Below, piece after piece: positions 20,818 through 29,014 of a DNA stretch of 32,614 bases (positions are counted from its first letter, which is position 1; each line of letters begins with the position of its first letter). This DNA is from Chara braunii (taxonomy: Eukaryota; Streptophyta; Charophyceae; Charales; Characeae), in the NCBI GenBank assembly GCA_003427395.1, contig BFEA01000001.1:7700353-7732966 (forward strand), written 5' to 3'. The notes below the pieces were generated by a model that worked only from the letters and a program-made list of their open reading frames with translations, had not been told where the DNA came from and did not search any database. Made by a program: the position numbers and the translations under genes.

Positions 20818-20943
20818 AGGCTGGAGCAAGGGAGGAAGGGTTGACTCAGAGGATGTTAGACTAAGGATACAAGGAAGACGAGGCTGGAGCAAGGGAGGAA
20901 GGGTTGACTCAGAGGATGTTAGACTAAGGATACAAGGAAGACG
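20818..20943 (+). repeat. Perfect 63-bp tandem duplication in the LINE-D 3' UTR
   Basis: Units 20818-20880 and 20881-20943 are identical (starting AGGCTGGAGCAAGGGAGG). The duplication follows the zf-RVT stop at 20735. Identity of the two units implies a recent event. Confidence 0.95.
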
Positions 20944-21419
20944 GGCTCCCATATCACTCAAAGGAAACAGATACACAGTCCTAAATCCCAGCCCAGAAGG
21001 GAAAGTGAGGTCCGCTGGCTGGAGGGTTAGGGTTTAGGTTTTTGTAGCGTTCAAAAGAAAGTGGAAGGCTTAATGGGATAGGGGATACCTTGACTCATGG
21101 GCAGGGCTGATGAGGGGGAAAGCACAGGCAAGCAGAAATAATGGGCGAGCTTTTTCTAGGTGACATAGCACTATCTGACAGAGCTGGTTTTTCAGGTCTG
21201 AGAGGAAAGAGTGAGTCATGGCAAGCTTACAGTCAATCCTCCACCAACGGTGGAGTAATCAATGCTGTTCAGGGGTCCTTCGGCCAAACAGGAGGAAGCG
21301 TGAGTTTCTTCTGTAATGTAATGCATTTTCTGACTTGCCGGTGGAATAGGAACCGGACTGACGCTCCCCAGAATAGAAGGAGCCAGGACCATAAGGCCCT
21401 GTTAAAAAAAAAAAAAAAA

Positions 21420-21819
21420 ATCGAAGTAGAATCGTAGAATACTAGAAAAGGACGAATCAAGAGTGATTCATCAAACAAGCCCCAAAAGAAAACAGGTCTC
21501 AAAAGAGCCAGGAGCGGCAAGCAATAAAAGGGAAAGAAGACACATATATGGGGGACAGAGAAACGACTCATATCAACTTTACCCTTGAGCACCCCCCCTC
21601 GTCTTCTCTCCCCTCATCCCTCCAACATATACAATCACGTCAAAAACACGCTGTGCCCCACATTTCTTCTTTCATTGGCCGTTGCTTCATTTTCACCTGC
21701 TTTTGGTGTTGACGGCACAGCTCTGCAGCTCTGCAACCACTATCTCTCGACCTGTCCTGTTTAGGCTACAGTAATGAGGCCAGGTGTTCAGCTGCTGGTT
21801 TCTGGCAGTCCAAGAGACT
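21420..21819. other. Intronic DNA between LINE-D and the U2 retrocopy
   Basis: No gene recognised. This is the pre-insertion target region of the U2 copy. It lacks a plant snRNA-type upstream sequence element and TATA box near the U2 start. Confidence 0.6.
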
Positions 21820-21834
21820 AAAATGGTTGCAGTT
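21820..21834 (+). repeat. Left target-site duplication of the U2 retrocopy
   Basis: AAAATGGTTGCAGTT here is repeated as AAAATAGTTGCAGTT at 22079-22093: 14 of 15 bases are identical. One copy lies two bases before the U2 5' end and the other directly after the A-tail. Confidence 0.85.
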
Positions 21835-21835
21835 T

Positions 21836-22050
21836 ATACGTTTCTCGGCCTTTTGGCTAAGTAAGATCAAGTGTAGTATGTGTTCGGATCGGTTTAATCT
21901 CTGATCCGTGGTCCATTGGGCCACAAAGATATTAAAAATAATTAAATTAAATTTTCTGAGCCACGGAGGGGTCATAGGGGTAGGCTTGCCTGCGCAGTCC
22001 CTCTAGCGTTGCCTTCACCCTGCAATGCAGCGAGGTGTGGCGCAGCCCTC
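21836..22050 (+). pseudogene. U2 snRNA retrocopy (retropseudogene), near full length
   Basis: The sequence opens ATACGTTTCTCGGCC TTTTGGCTAAG, almost the universal U2 5' end. It has the branch-site-pairing GTAGTA at 21873-21878. Stem IIa is 21886-21892 with 21901-21907, and stem IIb is 21908-21914 with 21918-21924, both fully paired. An Sm-like ATTTTCTG lies at 21951-21958, and a stem IV-like end (CCCTGCAATGCAGCGAGG) is followed by TGGCGCAGCCC. The length is about 215 bases, against roughly 196 for plant U2. It differs by a TAAG duplication at 21858-21865 and an AT-rich enlargement before the Sm site. An A-tail and target duplication mark it as reverse-transcribed. U2 pairs with the intron branch site in the spliceosome, but this copy lacks a recognisable snRNA promoter, so I infer it is not expressed as U2. 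Confidence 0.88.
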
Positions 22051-22093
22051 TTAAAAAAAAAAAAGTAAAACAAAAAAAAAAATAGTTGCAGTT
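22051..22093 (+). repeat. A-tail and right target-site duplication of the U2 retrocopy
   Basis: TT and then two A-runs (22053-22064 and 22072-22082), split by GTAAAAC, follow the U2 3' end. AAAATAGTTGCAGTT at 22079-22093 matches the sequence just upstream of U2. The tail fits poly(A)-primed, LINE-type mobilisation. Confidence 0.85.
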
Positions 22094-22552
22094 CAGGGGA
22101 GAAGATCCAGGCGTACGGGTAGTCGCTACTTTGGGAAAAAGCTTTTTGGGAAACTGTGCAGCTTGAAAAAGATAAAAATAAGCAAGTGATAGAAATCAGC
22201 AGCTTAGTATGTCGTCCCAGTGTAGTGGTGGTTAGACTAAAAGTCTGTTCCGCACACCGAGTCCACCCTGTTTTCCCAAATCTGTATAAAGGGCATGGTG
22301 CCATGGTCATAGTCGCAGTATTCAGGGCAACTTTCCGGGGGTTACATGATAATGAGCATGTCTGGGGTGCATAATAATGAGCTTGCCTAAGTTGCCTTCT
22401 AATTAGGGAAGCGTGGCCAGGGGGGGAAGGGGGAGGCAAGGGGAGCGGGGGAGGAGGAGAGGTCTTGTTGAAGACAACCTTGTGTCTTTATTTTTGCCTT
22501 GGATTTGATGTGTCTCAGTAATTAGTTTGTGATATTCTCCCTTCTCTTGCAG
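22094..22552 (+). other. Right end of the giant intron
   Basis: No gene is recognised. It ends with a pyrimidine-rich tract (CTCCCTTCTCTTGCAG), a strong 3' splice site for the next exon. Confidence 0.75.
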
Positions 22553-22634
22553 GTCTCCTCTGGTATCCTTCGTTTATGAAAGAGGCTGGAGGCAATCATT
22601 TGCAAGCTATGGTGCTCCAGGGGTGGATGAGGAG
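22553..22634 (+). CDS. UbiE-like chloroplast methyltransferase, internal exon c
   Basis: The first base completes the split Arg codon (CG+G), and 27 codons follow: SPLVSFVYERGWRQSFASYG, then APGVDEE. This is one of the most conserved blocks of the plant family (SPLVSFxYERGWRQxF). It links the zinc-ribbon part to the Rossmann methyltransferase fold. The acceptor is TTGCAG at 22547-22552 and the donor is GAG|GTAATT at 22635. The exon ends in phase 0, and the exon at 26630 starts in phase 0 with FRRAQEYL, giving DEE-FRxAxEY as in relatives. Confidence 0.93.
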
Positions 22635-22971
22635 GTAATTCTTTCTTTTGGCATCATCATCACCCTTTGTTTTTCTTTTTTCTCTCCTCTTTTTTTTCTT
22701 TCTTCTTTGACATCATCGCCGTTGTCATCAGGATGATCATCATCCTTGTTGGGAATGTGAGGACCCTAGGGACTGGGGTCAGGCCCAAGGGGGTAAAAAA
22801 CGGTCCGGCAAGGGATTGGGCCTGCCCAGGCTGTCTTGGTCCCAGTAGTGCAAGGCAGAATCTGGGAGACTTTGCAAGGCCGTGCCTACAAACTGAAGAG
22901 AAGATCGGACGAACTACTTAAACCACCACTCCAACAGCCCCTGCACTGTTCCTTTTTCTTGTCTACAAGTA

Positions 22972-23071
22972 CCGGGCCAAAATCTACAGTGCCTAGGGCC
23001 GGTAGAGGCTCGGTTGGGAAGAGTACCACAGTTATTTTTCCTCGCAGTGGCACTGTAGATTTTAGGCTCGG
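22972..23071. repeat. Long hairpin with 22-bp arms
   Basis: Arm 22972-22993 (CCGGGCCAAAATCTACAGTGCC) corresponds to the complement of 23049-23071 with about two differences. The inner 15 bp (AAAATCTACAGTGCC) are perfect, and the loop is about 55 bases. The size resembles a plant miRNA-type fold-back or a short fold-back transposon. No target or expression evidence can be seen from sequence. Confidence 0.75.
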
Positions 23072-23300
23072 GGAAACACAACTTCCAGTTTGTCAAAATA
23101 GCTCTGGATGGAGTGATGGTGTAAGGAAGGCCTGAGTAAGTCCACAAGCCTTGCTTGGAGGAAGTCTGACTAACAAGCTGCTGGGGACTCATTGTGAGCT
23201 GTGCTAGCAGGAGGAAGGAGTGGCTTCAGCCGACAGGCAACGCCACCAACGGCTGGGCTGTGAGAGAGGTCCAAGGCTGGCGCCATCGCAGTTTGACCAC

Positions 23301-23402
23301 TGGGAAGAAGGTCGGCACCATGGCAATCTGGGCACTGGGAAAGAAGGGTGGCACTAGTAAAGAAGGGTGGCACCATAGCTGGGAAGAAGGGTGGCACCAT
23401 AG
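23301..23402. repeat. Irregular short tandem repeats, GAAGAAGGGTGGCACCATAGCTG type
   Basis: Four imperfect units start near 23301, 23338, 23359 and 23381. The last two are nearly identical. Frames on both strands through it are repetitive and not called. Confidence 0.7.
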
Positions 23403-23885
23403 CTGTGCAGTGCCAAGATGGAAGAAGGTGGTGCTCAACGGGCAGATCCTTCGGAAAGACGAAAACCGTGGAGAAGGGGAGAGTCGGCAAGGATACGTAC
23501 ATGGCGGTCAGCAGGGAGAGCTCCAGCGGGGCGAGAATGTGTAGGCATGCATAAGCAGAAGTGAAAATGGCACGGGACTCTGCAGCATGACACGGTGGAG
23601 TATAGGATAGAGTAGATGATGGAGCAGGTGGTCACTGGGGCTGGTACAAAGACCGGGGAGAGCAGAGAACTACTATTGCTGCTGTAATTGGTTCGCGCAG
23701 TCGTGAAAGAGGGCTTTCATCATCAGGAGACTTCAACAGTGTTGCCTGTGTGATCATTTCTCTGTCAATTCTGCTAACGGCCTTGTTGCCAACTTGCCGT
23801 GCGCATGTCGGTCAAGTGAGAGTTCATGGTGCATGCATCTGTGTTTCTCCACAGGCCAGGTTCTTCTTTGCATCCAATATCTTCT

Positions 23886-24015
23886 CAATTCAATTGCAAT
23901 TGCAATTGCAATTTTCAATTCAATTCAAAATGCAAATCCAAATATATCAAATTCAATTCAATTGAATCCAATTCAATTCAATATGAAATGCAATCCGATA
24001 TGAAATTCAATTCAC
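23886..24015. repeat. CAATT/AATTC-rich low-complexity tract
   Basis: Repeated CAATT, GCAATT and TTCAATTCAATT units make up most of this stretch, a pentanucleotide-type satellite-like run. Confidence 0.85.
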
Positions 24016-24520
24016 AAAGGTGCTGTGATGAGGTAGGGAATGAGGGGAAGTGTGTGGCGTCTGCGGACGCACTGTGGAGCGGTTGAGTGGTGTGATGGTC
24101 AACCGTGGCCAAACAAAAATCAACTAAAGAATTTAAATTCAACTCATTGAGTTAAGAGATCACAGGGCTCAAGACTCGACACAATTTTTTGAATTTTTCA
24201 CACACCGTTCGCCTCAACACGTTTGACCTCATTCATTTTGCCTCACTCCACCACGAATGGTAAAATGAGGTGCAATGTGGCAAAACGTGGCACAAATGCG
24301 GCAGTTCGATTTCTGCATTGAGAATGATTGAATTCAATTCCACCTTTTGTCCTAAGCAACATAACGTTGAAAAAAGTAGTGGTATTTCACTTCTGCCGTA
24401 AAGCTGTCTGTTACGATCCTGGTCATTTCCCAAGTGCAAATTCACAATGAAAGACAATGCCACCCAATTGCGAAAGAAATGAAAGCACTTGCAAAGAGAT
24501 AAAGACCAGAGGAGAGGTAA

Positions 24521-24546
24521 AGAAGAAGAAGAAGAAGAAGAAGAAG
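24521..24546. repeat. (GAA)n microsatellite
   Basis: Eight or nine GAA units. A short AAT-type run follows near 24632-24648. Confidence 0.9.
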
Positions 24547-24706
24547 TACACCAATAAGACCAATGACAATTCCCCCCCTTCTCTCTCCACCTTCCTCCTC
24601 CTCCTTCTCTTCACCAATCTTATTCTTCTCTCAATAATAATAATAACAATGAATGGATGAACCAGAATCAATATCCGAAGTTCCCTCTTACTTCTGACTC
24701 AACTCT

Positions 24707-24729
24707 ACAACAACAACAACAACAACAAC
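24707..24729. repeat. (CAA)n microsatellite
   Basis: Seven to eight CAA units. Confidence 0.9.
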
Positions 24730-24789
24730 CAGTCCACCATAGCTATGGCTTCCCTCCTTCAGCCTTCTCTCTCATGCATAGGCTATGGC

Positions 24790-24900
24790 GGACTACCCCA
24801 AGCAGCTAGGGTGCTGCGCTGATGTCCAAGGGACAACCCAAGCAGCTATGGTGCTGCACTGATGTCCAAAGGACTACCCAAAGCAGCTATGCGGCTGCTG
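24790..24900. repeat. About 41-bp tandem repeat, three units
   Basis: Units begin GGACTACCCCAAGCAGCTA, GGACAACCCAAGCAGCTATG and GGACTACCCAAAGCAGCTAT, near 24790, 24831 and 24871. The first two end GCTGATGTCC or CACTGATGTCC. The third is truncated. Confidence 0.8.
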
Positions 24901-26629
24901 TCTTGGTCCGCTATGCCTGACTCTGCCTCGAGCTTCCCTGGTGCCGCCCTACCCCAACTGGGGCCTTCCAGATGCAGCGCCCAACAAGGTGATGAAGATG
25001 GTGTCTACCATAGCCAGGTAAGTGCCCCGCCACTCTCCTACCATGCCCCCTTCTTCCTCCTCCTCAAGCTGGGTTGCTCGCCATAGCCAGGCTGAGCTCC
25101 CAGTGGCCCTTCTCCCTCCAAGCAGCGCTGTACCTCCAGCGCTGTGCTCCAGCAGCATGTCGCCAATCCTTGCACACCGCAAATGAGGAATAGCTCTTCG
25201 CTCTTCCTGAAGATATAGCGGCCTACCGGCCTCCTGGGCGGTGACTTCCTAGGCCGAGCGGCCTCCCAGCAACCGGTACCTCCTCCCTTTNGGAGGGAAA
25301 CATCATTGCAGGCTCTGTTATTGTCCGGACAGGCCCTAGACCCGGGCTACTTGGACTGGTACCGGCCTACCTCTAGCCTACCGCTACTGGGCCTCTAAAA
25401 ATGCCAACTTTTTGTCTTCTTCTGCTCGGCCCACCTGCTACTTGAGTGTTTTTCCCCAGCTGCTCTAAGTGCCGTGGGCCTACCCCCCGCTACCTGAGTG
25501 TTTACCCCTCCTGCAACCCTCAAAGTCACGGCCACAGGTAAGTACCGGCCCTGCGGGGCCTTGCAACCAACAAGTACCCTTGCGGGTCACACACACACTC
25601 AACCGACAAGCACTCAGACAGGCATGCAAACGGGCAGGCACGCACACACACACAGACTTGGAAAACACAGCAGAATGCGGGAATCACAGCAAGGCATTCA
25701 TTCCAGTGGCAAATCCCAGAAATCGGCAGTGTTCTCAGTCTGTGTTTTTGGCGGGTCATTACATCTCCCTAGTAGTCTACACCTCTCAAGTTATTTCACA
25801 GAGTCTAGAGTCGAGCTCGACAGGGTCTTCTTTCCCTGCCGATTCTTCCAAGCCTGTTCCTTCCTTGGCTGTGGTTTCGTACAACAGCAAATAAGGACGG
25901 CAGGAATCTCGATAATCAATTCAATTCACAACACATGGAGTCTTGAGTACTTTGATGAGGTGGTAGGTAGTGCCGTGTGAAATACAGCAAAATGAGGGAA
26001 AATGAAATGTGGCAAAATCTGTGTGACCAACTTGTGATCGAGCATCAAACTACACCCCCCCCCCTCTCCCCCCTTTGCACCTGGTGGTTGAAAGAGGCAG
26101 AGGCAGACTGGGGTCTGACAGCCTGAAGGAGAAGAGCCACATCACAGCACAGAGTCCACAATCGCATTGCATTGCATTGCATAAATAGAAGGGAGTGATG
26201 GAGTCTGTGAGAAACAGTAGAAGAGAAGAAGAGAACAGAGCAGAATCAAACATCAGGCTTGGAAAGACTCGGTGGCCTAAAAAACTATCGAAAATTAGCA
26301 CGTGCCGAGAACTTCACCGAAAAGCCATCCAACAGCGAGCTCTCTGCACCTCATGCTCTTATCTTCTCTTTCTTCCCATCTCTCCTCTTTCCTGTCTTGC
26401 ACAGTTGCACCTACATGTCTACTGAACACAGCCAACTCTTCTGACGTTGAACCTGCCACGGTAGAAAATTACTAGAAAATTGGAAATCCTTCAAATCCCT
26501 CTAAACTTTCTTTTCAACTTGAGCATCTTCTTTTCACCTGTTTTGTTGATGGAAATTGGAACTAGAATGTGTTTTTTTCCAACCTTTTTTTTTTGTTTTT
26601 TTGTTTACCTTCATGTTATGTCCATGCAG

Positions 26630-26823
26630 TTCAGGCGCGCACAGGAGTACCTGGCACCGGCCAAAGGTGGGATTTTGATGGATGCCAGCTGTGGCAGTGG
26701 TTTGTTCTCTCGCCGCTTTGCACAATGTGGTGACTACTCCGCTGTCATTGCAATGGACTTCTCAGAGGGAATGCTGAAGCAGACAGAAGCGTTCATGGAT
26801 GAGGATCGCTCATTGGACAACTC
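26630..26823 (+). CDS. UbiE-like chloroplast methyltransferase, internal exon d (SAM-binding motif I)
   Basis: This exon encodes 64 codons plus TC of a split Ser codon. It holds FRRAQEYLAPAKGGILMD, motif I DASCGSGLFSRRFAQCG (the glycine-rich SAM loop), AVIAMDFSEGML (the acidic residue after strand two, which should bind the SAM ribose) and QTEAFMDEDRSLDN. All match the plant UbiE-like methyltransferase order. The acceptor is CATGCAG at 26623-26629. The donor is TC|GTATGG at 26824, chosen because the exon at 32452 supplies T in the right phase and the family continues DNS-x-I. The frame stays open past the donor, but the downstream residues show no family similarity. The methyl acceptor is unknown. 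Confidence 0.92.
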
Positions 26824-27364
26824 GTATGGCAAAACTTGCAAAAAACCCTACACCCTCTTTTTGTTTTCTTTCCCTTTGCTTTTAGGACCTGCAGTGCCTA
26901 CACCTCATTATCCTCTGCTCCTCCTCTTCCTCCTTCTTTGCCTCCTCTTTCTCCTCCTCTTCTCTCTCGCCCGACCTTCTTTTCGAAATGCAATATGACT
27001 GTGAGGGAAAGAAAGAGGGCTGTGGCATCCATAGGATGGCGTGTTCAGAAACAGTAAAACTTGTAGAACTTGAAAGATAAAAACACTCTCTTGAGTTTTT
27101 TCATCACCTTCGCTAGTGTGGGAAAATTGTATCTAGGGTGGGGTCTAGTGCGGCATTCCAATCTCCTGTTAAAATTAGGTGTTCCTCACGGAAACACATG
27201 CAAAAAGAATCCTACCACATTCGGACCTTTTCTACACTGCATAGAAGCCATTACTTTACGTTCAGCTAGTACTAAAAAGCAACTCCTAGTAAAAGTGGTA
27301 TTATTATTCCAAGTATTTTGGCTAAAATGCCAATTATATACAATTTCATGTTGTTTATTGTAGA

Positions 27365-27525
27365 TTGAACCGTACCCCAAACCGACACAGGTGAACAAGT
27401 AGAGTATACTAAGGTGCTTGAGATAACCATGTTGAAGGAACTCAGCAAAATGACTCCGTAACTTCGGGAGGAGTGCTTTTCTTTGCCAAAACAGAGGTGA
27501 ACAGGCAACCGTTGCAGTGGAACTT
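27365..27525 (+). pseudogene. rrn26: Mitochondrial large-subunit rRNA fragment (rrn26) in the nucleus
   Basis: The stretch CCGTACCCCAAACCGACACAGG, AGAGTATACTAAGGTGCTTGAG, GTTGAAGGAACTCAGCAAAATGAC and CCGTAACTTCGGGAGGAG (written here as separate blocks) is the conserved core of bacterial-type large-subunit rRNA near E. coli position 1600-1690. GATAACCATGTTGAAGGAAC looks mitochondrial-like, as opposed to plastid. After about 27480 the similarity weakens, but CAGGCAACCGTTGCAGTGGAAC may still belong. Only about 120-160 bases of a roughly 3-kb rRNA are present, so this is a transferred fragment. Confidence 0.85.
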
Positions 27526-27534
27526 TTGACCCAA

Positions 27535-27681
27535 TATTTAGAAATTACTTTTTTATTTCCTCGGCCAGTTTCTTTCAGTAAGATAGGATTGTTTGGATTT
27601 TGGTCTATGGTTGTCTTTTTATTGATTTTAACTATTGGTTTTGTTTATGAATGGAAGAAGGGCGCTTTAGATTGGGAATAA
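27535..27681 (+). pseudogene. nad3: Mitochondrial nad3 3' end (NUMT)
   Basis: The frame reads LEITFLFP, then [39 protein letters not shown] and stop (27679-27681). This is the C-terminal 48 codons of plant mitochondrial NADH dehydrogenase subunit 3, of about 118. NAD3 is a membrane subunit of complex I, and this part covers its last transmembrane helix. The upstream two thirds are absent: the sequence breaks near 27535 directly after the rRNA fragment. One conserved FPW position is CGG (Arg), the kind of codon that C-to-U RNA editing turns into Trp. It is a silent nuclear fragment. Confidence 0.92.
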
Positions 27682-27964
27682 CACATTTGGGTAATCATCA
27701 ACGATATTTCACAAACAGCGACTCCCTTCCTGAATGGTCAACAGCCACTCAGACGCGCCTTGCTGCAAATCACGAATTGAAGCGGCCATCTCAAGCACTC
27801 AAAGAACGCATTGTCAGATCACCGAAAAGTATACGCCTCACACCCACGTGCTGTCTCCTAATATGCCAGGTGGCAAATCCACCATCACTTCGAAGTGATG
27901 ACCAGGCGGGCACCAGGATCACCAGGGGCAGCTATGGTAGCCCGCCACTACAAGTAAAAAACAA
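27682..27964. other. Unassigned sequence between nad3 and atp4 fragments
   Basis: No gene recognised. It could be mitochondrial spacer or nuclear sequence joined to it. Confidence 0.5.
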
Positions 27965-28076
27965 ATTTTACTTTATATTAGTTTATAATGAGGAAATTCT
28001 AGTAGTTTTTAGTTTTGTGGGTTTTGTTTTATTTAATCAAAAAACTTTTGGCGAAGCTTTCAAGGCTACTTCATAG
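27965..28076 (+). pseudogene. atp4: Mitochondrial atp4 (ymf39) fragment (NUMT)
   Basis: The frame reads FYFILVYNEEILVVFSFVGF, VLFNQKTFGEAFKATS and stop. This resembles the membrane-anchor segment of the mitochondrial ATP synthase b subunit (atp4/ymf39), whose plant homologues carry a LIYNEEI motif followed by a hydrophobic stretch and a K/R-rich turn. The T-rich bias matches organelle DNA. Only about 36 codons are recognisable, and the frame then ends at TAG (28074-28076). Confidence rests on the YNEEI block plus the neighbouring mitochondrial pieces. Confidence 0.72.
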
Positions 28077-28084
28077 AATTCCTT

Positions 28085-28672
28085 ACCGAAAAGAACCCGA
28101 GAGATCCATATACACAGTCTGTGGTCTCTCCCAATTGCATTCTCTGGCCTCAACCCTTCTTGCGAAATTTCGTGACCCAGATACAACACTTTCATACGGC
28201 CAGACTCACACTTCGAGATGTTAATCATGTACTGGTGTTGTCAAAGGAGGCCTGGCACAGTCCATAAGTGTTCTGCATGCTCCTTCGGACTCCTGTTAAG
28301 GACAAGAATGTCACCTAGATCGACAACAACAAACTTATCTAGGAATTCATGAAATATACATTGGAGGGCATTGGAACGTACCGTGCGCATTGGAGGGCCG
28401 AAGAGCATCACCACAAACTCACATAATCCATATCGAGTTTGAAATGCAGTTTTGTGTTGATCCTCGGCTCTAACCTTGATTTGATGATACCCGGACATCA
28501 GACCTATCTTGCTGAAGTACTCACATCCCTGCAGCCTATGAAGGAGGACATCGATGCGTGGTAGGGGCTCCGTGTTACAGACGACGACGGCATTGCCACA
28601 TGTGTCAGCTGTTGTTAACCCACATCCGTAGAGTACCTCCCTTATTGAGCAGAAGTAAGAGAAGGGTTCCAT
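28085..28672 (-). pseudogene. Ty3/gypsy reverse transcriptase fragment, decayed
   Basis: A minus-strand frame (28672-28241) reads EPLPRIDVLLHRLQGCEYFS, KIGLMSGYHQIKV, then KTAFQTRYGLCEFVVMLFG, and FVVVDLGDILVLNRSPKEHAEHL. These are RT motifs of Ty3/gypsy retrotransposons. The YxDD active site is DLGD, so a catalytic aspartate and the tyrosine are lost. A frameshift follows, and at 28228-28130 the next block, NISKCESGRMKVLYLGHEIS, continues the domain. No RNase H, integrase or LTR is seen. It abuts the mitochondrial atp4 fragment within about 10 bases. Confidence 0.86.
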
Positions 28673-28744
28673 ACAGTGAGAAACTCGGCCTCATCTAGCC
28701 CTTCTGGATACATTCCTTCAGCTGCTCGTGAAGTTCATCTAACT

Positions 28745-28745
<1 letters not shown>

Positions 28746-28789
<44 letters not shown>
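28746..28789. repeat. (AG)n microsatellite
   Basis: A run of about 44 bases. The repeat frames read across it are artefacts. Confidence 0.95.
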
Positions 28790-28793
<4 letters not shown>

Positions 28794-29014
28794 GGGAAGA
28801 GGGAGAGAGAAGTAGCAATGGTGGATTTCGGAAGGCGGGAGAACGGCCGAAGGTGGGATGGTGGGAAGCGGCAGAAGAAGTCGGGAGGGGAGGGGGGGGA
28901 GAAAGAGAGAGAGCGCAGGTAAGTCTCCAACCTCACGGCTGGCCTCCTGGTACTTCCATCGATAGGATGAGCAAAATCGAATGAATCTACCGCTAGAACA
29001 TGGAAATATACATT

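Larger units (their letters stand above)
17660..21419 (+). mobile_element. LINE-D: L1-type LINE with RT, zf-RVT and complete 3' end
   Basis: Recognisable ORF2 starts near 17685 (EGIMGIAKEFYQELYQTKTQ) and runs through RT and zf-RVT to about 20735. A 3' UTR follows with a 63-bp tandem duplication, the family motif CAATGCTGTTCAGGGGTCCTTCGGCC (split here as two short parts near 21260-21290), AACCGGACTGACGCTCCCCAG and an A-tail at 21402-21419. It is the most complete plus-strand copy for the C-terminal half. The 5' limit is uncertain because the preceding sequence is not recognised. Confidence 0.86.
1833..22552 (+). other. Giant intron of the methyltransferase gene (about 20.7 kb)
   Basis: The donor CG|GTAAAG and acceptor TTGCAG|GTCTCC join two exons in phase 2 to give the family sequence IF-R-SPLV. 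Almost the whole intron is repeat DNA: four LINE copies, two nested LTR-like elements, a SINE pair and a U2 snRNA retrocopy, all listed separately. The LINE plus-strand copies lie in the sense direction of the gene and LINE-A lies antisense. The intron was inferred from splice phase and homology, not from transcript data. Confidence 0.85.
22635..26629 (+). other. Intron of the methyltransferase gene (about 4.0 kb)
   Basis: It begins GTAATT and ends CATGCAG. It contains a long hairpin (22972-23071) and several tandem or simple repeats listed separately. At 25200-25560 is a C-rich segment with an ambiguous base at 25291. No second gene is recognised, and the frames here show no domain. Confidence 0.85.

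Noticed and set aside
21836-22050. A functional U2 snRNA gene
   Set aside because: There is an A-tail, a target duplication, no plant upstream sequence element or TATA box, and a TAAG insertion near stem I. A retrocopy explains everything seen.
27651-28076. A single 141-codon protein over the mitochondrial region
   Set aside because: Its start lies out of frame within nad3 and only its last 36 codons match atp4, so it is a chance fusion of fragments.
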